Assembly (NCBI RefSeq): GCF_024267675.1
Contig: NZ_JALDYX010000003.1
Span: 1 to 64,000, forward strand
Reading direction: 5' to 3'
DNA: 64,000 nt
Source: Marinobacterium sedimentorum
GTDB taxonomy: Bacteria; Pseudomonadota; Gammaproteobacteria; Pseudomonadales; Balneatricaceae
Position numbers and translations under genes: made by a program. The first letter of the stretch is position 1, and every line of letters starts with the position of its first letter. The notes under the pieces were generated by a model, which saw only the letters and a program-made list of their open reading frames with translations, was not told the DNA's origin and made no database searches. Below are positions 18,672-27,889 of this stretch, one piece after another.

Positions 18672-18686
18672 ATCGTGATTCACGAT
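18672..18686. promoter_or_regulatory. Palindromic operator-like site upstream of epsB
   Basis: The 15-base sequence atcgtgattcacgat is a perfect palindrome with 7-base arms around one central base. It lies about 115 bases before the epsB start codon in a region without genes, which fits a dimeric regulator binding site. No regulator can be named. Confidence 0.45.
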
Positions 18687-18801
18687 CAATCGACTTTTAT
18701 CGCTAAGTGCTCGAAACAGCAAGATCGAACGAGCTGACAGCGATAGGAACTAGCCAGCAGCACTCCAGCTAAGCACAGACTTAAGACAGGAAGCTGCTAG
18801 C

Positions 18802-20193
18802 ATGTTTTCAAATTTGGCCGGTAATTTATCCGTTAAGCACACCTATGCGCTGCTGGCAATCAGCGAAGCCTTAGCGATGTTGTCATGCCTGTTCCTGAGC
18901 ATGAACGACTCGCAGCACAGTTTTTTCGATCACCTGAGATGCCTGGGCTGTATCGTTTTTGTGATCATAGGCTTTCTCAGCATGGCGGCCATGGGGCTGT
19001 ATCGCCCGCTGCAACGAGGCACCTCCCGCGAACAGCTAGCACGAATACTGCTTAGCTTCGCCCTGGCCTCCGTTACCGAAGGGGTCATCGTCTATTCCAT
19101 TCCCATGACCAGTATCGCGCCCAAGACAGTTTTCATGGCGCTGGGCCTGTCGTTCCTGGTGGTTTGCGCATTACGGTATGGATTCAACAAGCTCCACACC
19201 ACCGGCCTGTTCAAGCACCGTGTCTTGGTGCTGGGCGCGGGCGCGCGGGCCTGTATTATCCAGGACAAATTGCGCCGCACCTCAGACCGTAAAGGCTTTC
19301 AGCTATTGGGCTATGTCAGAATCGAAGGTGATGCCGCAGGCATCCGGCAACAGGACCTGTTAACAGTTGATCTCAATCAACTTGCAGATTTTGTGGAACG
19401 CCACAAGATCGAAGAGGTGATCCTGGCCGCCGATCAGCACCAGAATTACCTGCCGATGGATGAACTACACGAATGCCGGCTGGTTGGAGCCAACGTGATC
19501 GATATCGCCAGCTTTATCGAGCGTGAGAGTGGAAAAATCCCGTTGACACTGATCCCCCCGAGCTGGATGGCCTGCGGCAATGGCTATCGGATCAGCCGCC
19601 AGCTTGTGCGTATGGGCAAACGGCTTTTCGATATTCTGATCAGCCTGCTTTTGTTGGTAATGGTCTGGCCGATCATGCTGGTGACTGCAGTGCTGATCAG
19701 GCTCGAAAGCGGCCCCGGGGCATCCATCCTTTACCAGCAAACCCGGGTGGGGCTCAGAGGAAAGCCTTTCAAAATCTATAAGTTCCGCAGTATGAAGATA
19801 GGTGCCGAAACTAATGGGGCGATCTGGGCCCAAAAGGGCGATCAGCGGGTGACCGCTGTGGGTGCGTTCATTCGCAAGTATCGTATCGATGAACTCCCCC
19901 AGCTTTTTAATATTCTTCAGGGTGAGATGAGCTTTATAGGTCCGCGCCCCGAGCGCCCGGAGTTCGTTGAGCAACTCTCCCACAACCTGCCGTATTACGA
20001 TGTTCGCCACCAGCTCAAGCCGGGACTGACCGGATGGGCACAAATCTGTTACAGCTACGGCAGCAGCGAAGAGGATGCCCTGGAAAAACTCCAATACGAC
20101 CTCTATTACATCAAAAACTTCAGTTTCCTGCTGGACACCCTGATTCTGATACAAACCGTTGAGGTGATCCTGTTCGGCAAGGGCGCCCGTTGA
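18802..20193 (+). CDS. Undecaprenyl-phosphate sugar phosphotransferase, PEP-CTERM system type (TIGR03013)
   Basis: A 463-residue polyisoprenyl-phosphate hexose-1-phosphate transferase. The N-terminal part holds four transmembrane helices, and a nucleotide-binding-like CoA-binding domain follows (VLVLGAGARA). The C-terminal catalytic domain has KRLFDILISLLLLVMVWP, YKFRSMK, DELPQLFNILQGEMSFIG and PRPERPEF. It would start each EPS repeat unit by placing the first sugar phosphate on undecaprenyl phosphate. It heads the second plus-strand block; the epimerase genes that could feed it follow downstream. Confidence 0.95.
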   Translation: MFSNLAGNLSVKHTYALLAISEALAMLSCLFLSMNDSQHSFFDHLRCLGCIVFVIIGFLSMAAMGLYRPLQRGTSREQLARILLSFALASVTEGVIVYSIPMTSIAPKTVFMALGLSFLVVCALRYGFNKLHTTGLFKHRVLVLGAGARACIIQDKLRRTSDRKGFQLLGYVRIEGDAAGIRQQDLLTVDLNQLADFVERHKIEEVILAADQHQNYLPMDELHECRLVGANVIDIASFIERESGKIPLTLIPPSWMACGNGYRISRQLVRMGKRLFDILISLLLLVMVWPIMLVTAVLIRLESGPGASILYQQTRVGLRGKPFKIYKFRSMKIGAETNGAIWAQKGDQRVTAVGAFIRKYRIDELPQLFNILQGEMSFIGPRPERPEFVEQLSHNLPYYDVRHQLKPGLTGWAQICYSYGSSEEDALEKLQYDLYYIKNFSFLLDTLILIQTVEVILFGKGAR

Positions 20194-20462
20194 TTAACGC
20201 CACTTTTTGCACAGCCGTTTCCCGCCTCGGTCTGCTAGTCGGGGCATGGCTGTGCTTGTGGCACCAAGGTAGTGTCTCTGAAGACTGCACCCACTCGGGC
20301 ACCAACGCCATCGTATCGGGCTGGCTGACCACGCGCAGCCTTAATCACGGCCAGCTTGCGCCGTTCCGCTTACCGGCTGTCTAGCCAAAATAAGTCCCCC
20401 CCGGATCATTGATCCTGCATCTATACTTTTCAACTTGACGTTCGGCGCTTAATGAGACCGCT

Positions 20463-21506
20463 ATGACTCGCTACGAACAGATTCAGAATACACTCGCAGC
20501 CACCCCAAAAGTCTGGCTGATAACCGGCGTCGCCGGCTTCATCGGCTCAAACCTGTTGGAAACCCTGCTCAAGCTTGGGCAGCACGTCATCGGCCTGGAC
20601 AACTTCGCCACCGGTTACCAGCACAATCTCGACGAAGTCAGGTCCCTGGTGTCGACTGAGCAATGGTCCGGCTTCCACTTCATTCAGGGTGACATCTGCA
20701 ACCTCGAAGACTGCCGCCGCGCCATGCACCACCCCAGCGCCCGAACCGGGCCTGTGGACCACGTCCTCCACCAGGCCGCCCTGGGCTCAGTCCCCCGGTC
20801 CATTGCCGACCCGATCACGAGCAACGCCACCAATGTCACCGGCTTCCTGAACATGCTGGTAGCCGCACGCGATGCCGAGGTCAAAAGCTTTACCTACGCA
20901 GCATCAAGCGCCACTTACGGCGATCACCCGGCCCTGCCAAAAGTAGAAGAAAACATTGGCAAGCCGCTGTCGCCTTACGCGGTGACAAAGTATGTGAACG
21001 AGCTATACGCCGAGGTCTTTGCCAGGACCTACGGCTTCAAAACCATCGGCCTGCGCTACTTCAACGTTTTTGGCAAGCGGCAGGACCCGAACGGCGCCTA
21101 TGCCGCTGTGATCCCCAAATGGACGGCGGCAATGATCAATGGCGAGGATGTGTTTATCTATGGCGATGGCGAGACCAGCCGGGATTTCTGTTTTATCGAC
21201 AACACCGTGCAGATTAACCTCCTCGCTGCTACAGCACCGGATGAAGCAAAAAACGAAGTTTACAACGTCGCACTGGGGGACAGGACCAGCCTGAATACCC
21301 TGTTCGACGCCCTGAAAGCAGCCCTGATCGACTGCGGCGTGACTTACGCCAAGACCCCGATTTACAGGGACTTTCGCACAGGGGATGTACGCCATTCCCA
21401 GGCAGATATCAGCAAAGCACAAACCAAACTGGGCTACGCCCCCATTCAGCATATTGACGACGGTATTGACCAGGCTATGCCCTGGTATGTGCAATCCCTG
21501 AGATAA
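20463..21506 (+). CDS. UDP-N-acetylhexosamine 4-epimerase, WbpP/TviC-like
   Basis: A 347-residue extended short-chain dehydrogenase. It has the NAD motif [11 protein letters not shown], preceded by the ~20-residue N-terminal extension usual in WbpP/TviC (RYEQIQ...). Other marks are [34 protein letters not shown], the [11 protein letters not shown]yr/Lys pair, and [15 protein letters not shown]. WbpP-type enzymes interconvert UDP-GlcNAc/UDP-GalNAc and their uronic acids. The WbpO/TviB-like dehydrogenase, its usual partner, is 35 kb away at 55566, so the pathway to UDP-GalNAcA appears complete but split. Confidence 0.9.
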   Translation: MTRYEQIQNTLAATPKVWLITGVAGFIGSNLLETLLKLGQHVIGLDNFATGYQHNLDEVRSLVSTEQWSGFHFIQGDICNLEDCRRAMHHPSARTGPVDHVLHQAALGSVPRSIADPITSNATNVTGFLNMLVAARDAEVKSFTYAASSATYGDHPALPKVEENIGKPLSPYAVTKYVNELYAEVFARTYGFKTIGLRYFNVFGKRQDPNGAYAAVIPKWTAAMINGEDVFIYGDGETSRDFCFIDNTVQINLLAATAPDEAKNEVYNVALGDRTSLNTLFDALKAALIDCGVTYAKTPIYRDFRTGDVRHSQADISKAQTKLGYAPIQHIDDGIDQAMPWYVQSLR

Positions 21507-21585
21507 GGCATGTGCATGCAGCATCCCGACCCGCAGCCTGTCATGACGCGAAGCGAGTTTCTAGGAACCAACTGTGAGGCAATTT

Positions 21586-22617
21586 ATGAAAGTTCTTGTG
21601 ACCGGCGGTGCCGGCTATATCGGGTCGCATACCGTGGTTGAGCTGCTCAGCGCCGACCATGAAGTGGTGGTGCTGGATAACCACTGCAATAGCTCGCATA
21701 CCGCACTGGAGCGTGTCGCACGCATAGCAACAGGTGCCAGAAAGCAGGCACCGCAACTGCTCGCCATTGAAGGTGACATCCGCAACAGGTCGCTTCTCGA
21801 CCAGCTTTTCACCAAGCACCAATTTGACAGCGTGGTGCATATTTGCGGCCTGAAGGCGGTCAGCGAGAGCGCGGCTAAGCCACTAGATTATTACGCAAAC
21901 AACGTCGCCGGCACCATAACACTGTGCCAGGCGATGCAGGCGGCCGGCGTGCTGAACCTGGTGTTCAGCTCTTCGGCCACCGTGTATGGCGAACCAGCGG
22001 CGATACCGGTCCGCGAGGACTTTCCCACCGGTGTGCCGACCAATCCCTATGGCCGTTCCAAACTGATGGTCGAACAGATTTTGCAAGATCTGGTCCGCTC
22101 GGACCCGCGCTGGTCCATCGCATTACTGCGCTATTTCAATCCCGCCGGCGCGCACGCCAGTGGGATGATTGGTGAAGATCCGCAGGGTATTCCGAACAAC
22201 CTGGTACCCTATGTCAGCCAGGTCGCGATCGGCCAGCGGGATAAGCTCTCGGTGTTTGGCGGCGATTATCCGACACACGACGGTACCGGGGTGCGTGACT
22301 TCATCCATGTCGTGGACCTGGCCCTCGGCCACCTGGCAGCACTCAACTGGATGCAGCATAACCGGGGCATTGGCATCTGGAACCTCGGAACCGGCCGGGG
22401 GTATTCGGTGCTGGAGATCGTGCATGCCTTTGAGCAGGCCAGTGGCCGACCAGTCCCCTACACCATAGTCGAGCGACGCCCCGGCGATATCGCCGAATGC
22501 TGGGCCGACCCCGCCCGCGCCGAACGGGAGCTGGGCTGGAAGGCGGTTCGCGGACTCGAGGAAATGATGGCCAATACCTGGCGCTGGCAGTCGATGAACC
22601 CGCTGGGGTATGGCTAG
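21586..22617 (+). CDS. galE: UDP-glucose 4-epimerase
   Basis: From the ATG at 21586 (gagg 6 bases upstream) the protein has about 343 residues, the usual GalE length. A GTG at 21574 would add four residues. The NAD motif is VTGGAGYIGSH; LDNHCNSSH, HICGLKAVSES, SSSATVYGEP and NPYGRSKLMVEQ follow, then LRYFNPAGAHASG. GalE interconverts UDP-glucose and UDP-galactose, and some also act on N-acetylated forms. It lies directly after the WbpP-like gene and probably supplies galactose-type donors for the EPS. Confidence 0.95.
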   Translation: MKVLVTGGAGYIGSHTVVELLSADHEVVVLDNHCNSSHTALERVARIATGARKQAPQLLAIEGDIRNRSLLDQLFTKHQFDSVVHICGLKAVSESAAKPLDYYANNVAGTITLCQAMQAAGVLNLVFSSSATVYGEPAAIPVREDFPTGVPTNPYGRSKLMVEQILQDLVRSDPRWSIALLRYFNPAGAHASGMIGEDPQGIPNNLVPYVSQVAIGQRDKLSVFGGDYPTHDGTGVRDFIHVVDLALGHLAALNWMQHNRGIGIWNLGTGRGYSVLEIVHAFEQASGRPVPYTIVERRPGDIAECWADPARAERELGWKAVRGLEEMMANTWRWQSMNPLGYG

Positions 22618-23111
22618 AAAGGTAAAAGCGCGCAGGCCTGATTGGACCTAAAGCGAACTCTGGGCAATTGTGTGAGCCTCACAGGGCTCAGATCGACCCA
22701 AATCAGCGGGCCCTTGCACCGGCACATAGGCTACGGCTGCACGACGCCGCTTGATTGGATTCGCCTGTAGAACAGATTGGCGCCGGGTCACTCCGGCTCG
22801 CAAAAATTGCTGCAGCCATTCAGGTTCTGCGATATCCACCCCACCGTAAACGTGCCGGTTCCGCCGCGACAGCGTTGCCCGACTGTATGACCCAAACCCT
22901 GTAGCCAGGCGGCCCTGCGTTGGATGCGAAATATACCCTTTGCGCTGGCCCCGGCGCATAAACGCAGAACTTTGCAATGAGAACGCCGGATGAGTCCATA
23001 TTTGCGGGCAGCAGCGACCACACTTGCAGCAACCACTAGCGCAGACTATGTTTCATGAGTGATTGTAAAGAGCAGACTCCAGTTGTTAATAAGCACGGAG
23101 AATAGAAAATC
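22618..23111. other. Intergenic region between galE and the Wza-like gene, no confident gene
   Basis: About 494 bases without a recognisable product. Minus-strand frames at 22648-22977 and 22788-23036 overlap each other in different registers. They have no ribosome-binding site or family resemblance I can defend. The last ~100 bases are AT-richer and probably hold the promoter of the export-kinase block; no sigma-54 site was found here. A search for structured RNA would be reasonable, but I do not see a c-di-GMP (GEMM) riboswitch signature. Confidence 0.4.
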
Positions 23112-23756
23112 ATGAAAGGAATGAGGCCCGTGTGGCTGGCTTGTACTGCGGTAATCATTTCGCTCGCCTTCCTGACCGGCTGCACGAGCAACCCTTACCC
23201 ACCTTTATCTAAAGCTGTCGCTAAACACCCCCGTACTACCGACCCCGCCCAGTACAACTACCTGATCGGCCCGGGGGACAGCCTGAATATTTTCGTCTGG
23301 GGCAGCCCGGAAGTATCCCAGACAGTAACTGTTCGTCCGGACGGCAAGGTCACATCCCCCCTGGTTGAAGATGTCGCCGTAAGCGGATTGACGCCGACCC
23401 AGGTCGCGCGAAAACTTGAGGAAAGCCTTGGCCTCTATATCAAGGAACCGATCGTTACCGTCATCGTCCAGGGCTTCGTGGGCCCCTACTCCGAGCAGGT
23501 ACGCATTATCGGCGAAGCAGATGAACCCCAGGCCCTGTCCTACCGGGAGGACATGACGCTGCTGGATGTCATGATTGCGGTTGGCGGTCTTACAGAGTTT
23601 GCCAACGGCAACGGTGCCAGTGTGGTCCGTATCGTTGACGGCAAGCAACAACAGTACGGCCTCCGTATAGACGACCTCGTTGAGGATGGTGATATCTCCG
23701 CCAACGTCCATATCCTGCCCGGCGATATCATCATTATCCCGGAAGCGTGGTTTTAG
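23112..23756 (+). CDS. Polysaccharide export lipoprotein, Wza-like, PEP-CTERM locus type (TIGR03027)
   Basis: A 214-residue lipoprotein: signal peptide with lipobox LTGC at Cys24, then YLIGPGDSLNIFVWGSPEVS, the poly_export domain, and a SLBB-type segment beginning VRIIGEADEPQALSYREDMTLLDVM. It ends with HILPGDIIIIPEAWF. It should form or contribute to the periplasmic/outer-membrane export channel for EPS. It lacks the large C-terminal domain of E. coli Wza, which is usual for this subfamily. It is followed 19 bases later by the chain-length protein. Confidence 0.94.
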   Translation: MKGMRPVWLACTAVIISLAFLTGCTSNPYPPLSKAVAKHPRTTDPAQYNYLIGPGDSLNIFVWGSPEVSQTVTVRPDGKVTSPLVEDVAVSGLTPTQVARKLEESLGLYIKEPIVTVIVQGFVGPYSEQVRIIGEADEPQALSYREDMTLLDVMIAVGGLTEFANGNGASVVRIVDGKQQQYGLRIDDLVEDGDISANVHILPGDIIIIPEAWF

Positions 23757-23775
23757 GGGCATCGGAGTATTATCC

Positions 23776-25431
23776 ATGCAAGATATTATTGAGCAGGTAG
23801 TCTTCTACCTACGCGGGATTTGGGTTCATAAATGGATCGCTTTGGTATTATTTTGGGTTCTGTGCCTGATTGGTTGGCCGTTTGTCCTGAAAATGCCGGA
23901 CCAATACGTATCCGAAGCAAAGGTGTACGTAGATACCCAGTCTCTGCTGGCGCCGCTACTGCGGGGCCTGACCGTTCAGACCAACCCCGAACAACAGGTG
24001 CAGCTGATTGTAAAAACCTTGCTGACCCGCCCCAATCTGGAAAAAATAACCCGGTTGGCTGATCTGGATATCCAGGCTGAGAACGACGCCGAATATGAGG
24101 TCATCATTGCTCAACTGGTAGCCAACCTCACACTGAGCCGAGCGGGTCGGGAAAACATCTATGCCATCTCCTATACAAGCCACTCAGCAGAAGAAGCCAA
24201 AAATGTGGTTGAAGCGACCCTGACTACGCTGGTCGAGAACACCCTGGGAAACAAACGGGAAGACAGTACCACCGCAGCCAACTTTCTGGATCGGCAGATA
24301 GCCGAATACGAGTCACGCCTGAATGAAGCGGACAACCAGCTCAAAGAGTTCAAACAGAGAAACTATGAACTGATGAGTTCAGACAGTGGGTTTTATAGTC
24401 GCATCAATAGCCTTAAAGGACAGACCAGAGCCATAGAGCTGGAGCTACGGGAAGCCAAAACCCGTTTGGACTCGCTTGAACAGCAATTGGCCGGAGAGGT
24501 ACCAAACTTTGGCATTATGGAAGAAGAAGAACTGACTAGTTCCTCCTACGATATTGTCTCCAGTTACGATGGACGCATTAACACCCTGGAAAACCAATTG
24601 GATCAGCTGCGTTTGAAATACACGGATCAGCATCCGGACATTCGGGAAACAGAGCTTATTCTTAAAGACCTCCAGAGAAAGAGGGCCCAGGAGCGACGTG
24701 TACGGCAACGGACGCAGCAAGCCACCCAGGCTGCACGAGAAGGAGGATTGAACGAAAACCCGGTTTTTCAACAGCTCAAGCTCTCGCACGCCAATGAAGA
24801 AACCACCGTGCGATCCCTGGAAGTACGCCTGGCTGATTATCAACAGCAGCTGGACAGGTTACAGAACAACGCCAACACCATCCCGGAGCTGGAGGCGGAG
24901 CTTCAAGCACTGCAACGCGGCTATACTATTACCCAACAGCAATATAATGAACTACTGTCGCGCCGCGAATCGGCGCACCTGTCGGAACAGGCGGACGCCA
25001 GTGCAGACGGTATTAAATTCCGCATCATAGAACCACCACGTCTGCCCGCCGCGCCCACTGGCCCTAACCGCCCCCTGATCCTGTCCGGGGTGCTGGCAGG
25101 GGCAATGGGCATTGGCATCGCAGCCGCTTTCCTCGTCTCCCAGCTCAGGCCGGTCTTTTTTGACCCCAAACAACTCTTTCAGGCTACAGGTTATCCCGTA
25201 CTGGGGGTGATCACCATGATCAGGGACCCGGAATTGCTGAACCAGAAACGCCGCGAAGCCCATCTATTTATAGCCTTGGCAGGCTCACTGCTGGCATTTT
25301 ACGGGATGCTGATGTTCTTGCAGTTACTTCCTGACGCTAACCAACAGTTGCTTTCCTATGTTCCCGATTTCCCGAATACCTGGTTCCGTCAGCTCCAGCA
25401 GTTAGCCTACAGAATTCTCAACTTTTTCTAG
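23776..25431 (+). CDS. Polysaccharide chain-length determinant, Wzz-like, PEP-CTERM locus type (TIGR03007)
   Basis: From the ATG at 23776 (cggag 8 bases upstream) it has 551 residues. A transmembrane helix near residues 20-40 is followed by the Wzz motif FVLKMPDQYVSEAKVYVDTQ. A long periplasmic coiled coil spans about residues 170-430, rich in Glu, Gln and Arg. A second helix after PTGPNRPLILSG and a short final hydrophobic segment complete it. It sets EPS length and links the export protein to the tyrosine kinase encoded next. Confidence 0.94.
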   Translation: MQDIIEQVVFYLRGIWVHKWIALVLFWVLCLIGWPFVLKMPDQYVSEAKVYVDTQSLLAPLLRGLTVQTNPEQQVQLIVKTLLTRPNLEKITRLADLDIQAENDAEYEVIIAQLVANLTLSRAGRENIYAISYTSHSAEEAKNVVEATLTTLVENTLGNKREDSTTAANFLDRQIAEYESRLNEADNQLKEFKQRNYELMSSDSGFYSRINSLKGQTRAIELELREAKTRLDSLEQQLAGEVPNFGIMEEEELTSSSYDIVSSYDGRINTLENQLDQLRLKYTDQHPDIRETELILKDLQRKRAQERRVRQRTQQATQAAREGGLNENPVFQQLKLSHANEETTVRSLEVRLADYQQQLDRLQNNANTIPELEAELQALQRGYTITQQQYNELLSRRESAHLSEQADASADGIKFRIIEPPRLPAAPTGPNRPLILSGVLAGAMGIGIAAAFLVSQLRPVFFDPKQLFQATGYPVLGVITMIRDPELLNQKRREAHLFIALAGSLLAFYGMLMFLQLLPDANQQLLSYVPDFPNTWFRQLQQLAYRILNFF

Positions 25432-25439
25432 GGGTTCTA

Positions 25440-26396
25440 ATGAGCACGATCGAGCGCGCACTTGAAAAAAGTCAGCAGATGGGCGCAGAAAAGCGGGAAA
25501 CTGTCAGTGTCGATAACCATCAGACTTTCGACGACACCCCGCCCGGGACACAGGTACCGCCTTCGGAACAGACGGACAGACCGCCTCAACCTCCCCTTCA
25601 CGCCGCCGCCCAATCCTGGCCGCAAGAGGATGACGCAACCGACACTAGCCCTGACCTCGCCTGCGACCCAGAAGAACTGTACATCGACACAGATCGCCTG
25701 GAACAGATGGGCCTGATCACCCCCACCGAAAATTTCACCCCGATCAAAGAAGAGTATCGCTATATCAAGCGCCCCTTGCTCGATAACGCTTTCGGAGCCA
25801 ATGCAAAACAGCTGACTAACCCCAACCTCATTCTGGTCTCGAGCTGTCATGCCGGAGAGGGAAAAACTTTTACTGCGCTGAACCTGGCACTTAGCATGGT
25901 CACTGAACATGACCGCTGCGTATTACTGGTGGATGCTGATGTGATCAACCCAAATCTCAGTCGCAGGCTGAATATTTCCGACCAGGCACTGGGTTTATTG
26001 GATTATCTGAATGGCAAAGCCGAAGTCAGGGACATCATTCAGAGTACCAGTATTCCTAACTTCAAGGTCGTGTCCGCCGGTACCCGTCACCATCATGCCA
26101 CCGAGATGATTGCCAGTGAAAGAATGAAACAATTTATGAAAGAACTTTCCAGCCGTTACAGCGACCGAATAGTGATATTCGACACCTCACCGCTGCTTGG
26201 GGCCAGTGAAACCAGCGTGCTGGCAAAGATGACGGGGCAGGCATTGATTGTCATAGAAGAGGCCCGTACCTCGCAACGCCAGGTGGAACGGGCATTGAGC
26301 CTGCTCAAGCCAAATATGGCAATTGGCCTGGTCTTGAATAAATCCACGACCAGACAAAAGGATTATTATGGCTATTACGGCGCTTCTCAGCGATAA
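25440..26396 (+). CDS. Tyrosine autokinase, exopolysaccharide/PEP-CTERM locus type (TIGR03018)
   Basis: A 318-residue BY-kinase. It begins with the STIERALEKSQQ N-terminus common to the subfamily. The variant Walker A is SSCHAGEGKTFTALNLA, Walker A' is VLLVDADVINP, and a later FDTSPLLGASE gives Walker B. The C-terminal tail has a small tyrosine cluster (KDYYGYYG), the usual autophosphorylation site. It would cycle with the chain-length protein to drive EPS polymer export. It begins 8 bases after the Wzz-like gene, and its last 29 bases overlap the beta-barrel gene. Confidence 0.93.
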   Translation: MSTIERALEKSQQMGAEKRETVSVDNHQTFDDTPPGTQVPPSEQTDRPPQPPLHAAAQSWPQEDDATDTSPDLACDPEELYIDTDRLEQMGLITPTENFTPIKEEYRYIKRPLLDNAFGANAKQLTNPNLILVSSCHAGEGKTFTALNLALSMVTEHDRCVLLVDADVINPNLSRRLNISDQALGLLDYLNGKAEVRDIIQSTSIPNFKVVSAGTRHHHATEMIASERMKQFMKELSSRYSDRIVIFDTSPLLGASETSVLAKMTGQALIVIEEARTSQRQVERALSLLKPNMAIGLVLNKSTTRQKDYYGYYGASQR

Positions 26397-27876
26397 CCGG
26401 GTGCGTTGGCTTGCTATCCGGTTAACAACTACGGCCCTGCTCACACCGATAGCGACAACCCAGGCCAGCGACTGGGTATTTACGCCTGGGATACAGGTCA
26501 CAGAGCATTACACCAGCAACCTCAACCTGACCTCGAGCGCCGAGGAAGCGAGTCTTATTACCGAGGTGCTTCCTGGTTTTTCCCTCTCCAAGCAGGGCGC
26601 TCACCTGCAGGCCAACCTGGATTACCGACTCCAATTCCTGGACTATTCGTCTGACCAAGGCAGCGATGATTACCATCATCAACTGGGTCTTTCGGCCAAC
26701 TCAGAGCTGATCGACGACCGGCTTTTTCTGGATGCCAGAAGCACCTACAGCCAGCAACTGGTCAACAATCGCAGTGCCAGCGCCGGTGACTCCTTGAACG
26801 CCCCAGATAACTTTAGCGACACCTTTACCTTCCAGATCACCCCCCGCTGGAGACAACGGCTGGGACGGTACACCACGTTCGGGGCGGATCTTTCCTACAA
26901 TATGGTACGGTATGATGGCGTCAACGATAACAGCGACGGTTATCGCACCAACTTTTTCCTCGACAATCAGTCCAACCCCAGCAAGATTTACTGGGCTCTC
27001 AATGTCGATACCAACCAGGCGACACCCAATACCTCCGCAACGAGCCAATCAGAAACCATGGATATCGAGCTGGGGTACCGATTAAGCCGCCAGCTGGACG
27101 GCAAGCTTCGTTATGGTTATGTCGACAACCACCTCGACAATCCAACCCAGTCCGAGGCGGAGGCAGGCAATTTCTGGGGTGCGGACCTTAGCTGGGATCC
27201 GAGCCCCAGAACGTCGCTCAGCGCGTCCTACAATAGCCGGCTGCAAGCCAATCAGGGTTATGGATTGACCTTTAATCATCGGCAAAAACATACCAACTGG
27301 TCGCTGGCCTACAACAAGAATATCAGCAGTGTCCGTGAGGAACTTTTGCAACTCACCCCCATCGGCACCCTGATCTGCCCATCAACCACCTCCTTCACCA
27401 TTGCCGACTGCAGACTGGTCGGTGGGAGCAGCCCGGTGCTACCAGGCCCCGGTGAGCGCGCGATCACCCTGGTCACTCCACTGCCCTCGCTTTCCGAAGA
27501 GCAGTTTATCCAACAAAGCCTGAACGCCAACCTGGTCATAAGTAAGGGCAAAAGCCTATGGACTCTGGGTCTGTTCAGAACGGAACGAGAATTTCAGGTT
27601 CAAGCCAATACCGAGAAGGATATGGGCGCCAACGCCGGCTGGACGATACAAGTATCAGGGCGAACCAGCCTGAGCACCCTTTATACCTGGTCTCGCCTGG
27701 AAGCGGACTCAGGGAGCACGGATTACCAGAAGGCGCTCTCGCTAAACATGGTTCGGCAGCTAGGTGCAGACAGTTCACTCAACCTCGCTTTAAAGAGTAC
27801 CGAGCGGGACTCTGCGGATGATAACCGTGCTTTTCAGGAGTTTCGAATCACACTCGGATTCAGCCATACCTTTTAG
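26368..27876 (+). CDS. Outer-membrane beta-barrel, PEP-CTERM system-associated (TIGR03016 type)
   Basis: A 502-residue protein with signal peptide (LTTTALLTPIATTQAS), then GIQVTEHYTSNLNLT and repeated amphipathic strands (NSELIDDRLFLDARSTYSQQ, YRLSRQLDGKLRYGYVDN). It ends in a terminal Phe (ITLGFSHTF), the mark of outer-membrane barrels. It matches the uncharacterised beta-barrel next to kinase and ATPase genes in XrtA loci. It probably forms the outer-membrane pore or scaffold for EPS. An aagga ribosome-binding site inside the kinase gene precedes the ATG, so its translation is coupled to the kinase. Confidence 0.88.
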   Translation: MAITALLSDNRVRWLAIRLTTTALLTPIATTQASDWVFTPGIQVTEHYTSNLNLTSSAEEASLITEVLPGFSLSKQGAHLQANLDYRLQFLDYSSDQGSDDYHHQLGLSANSELIDDRLFLDARSTYSQQLVNNRSASAGDSLNAPDNFSDTFTFQITPRWRQRLGRYTTFGADLSYNMVRYDGVNDNSDGYRTNFFLDNQSNPSKIYWALNVDTNQATPNTSATSQSETMDIELGYRLSRQLDGKLRYGYVDNHLDNPTQSEAEAGNFWGADLSWDPSPRTSLSASYNSRLQANQGYGLTFNHRQKHTNWSLAYNKNISSVREELLQLTPIGTLICPSTTSFTIADCRLVGGSSPVLPGPGERAITLVTPLPSLSEEQFIQQSLNANLVISKGKSLWTLGLFRTEREFQVQANTEKDMGANAGWTIQVSGRTSLSTLYTWSRLEADSGSTDYQKALSLNMVRQLGADSSLNLALKSTERDSADDNRAFQEFRITLGFSHTF

Positions 27877-27889
27877 CGAGCATTGACCT

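Larger units (their letters stand above)
18450..18801. other. Intergenic region before epsB with two inverted repeats
   Basis: This 352-base gap separates the decarboxylase from the sugar transferase. A 93-codon frame at 18456-18737 has no recognisable product and I do not count it as a gene. Two inverted repeats (listed separately) and generally AT-richer sequence near 18660-18720 suggest that it contains the end of one transcript and the promoter of the epsB transcript. Confidence 0.5.

Noticed and set aside
20190..20384. A 64-codon frame overlapping the epsB stop
   Set aside because: Overlap suggested coupling, but the product has no recognisable features and ends in low-similarity sequence.
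22648..23036. Overlapping minus-strand frames between galE and the Wza-like gene
   Set aside because: Neither has a ribosome-binding site, family similarity or signal; they overlap in different frames.
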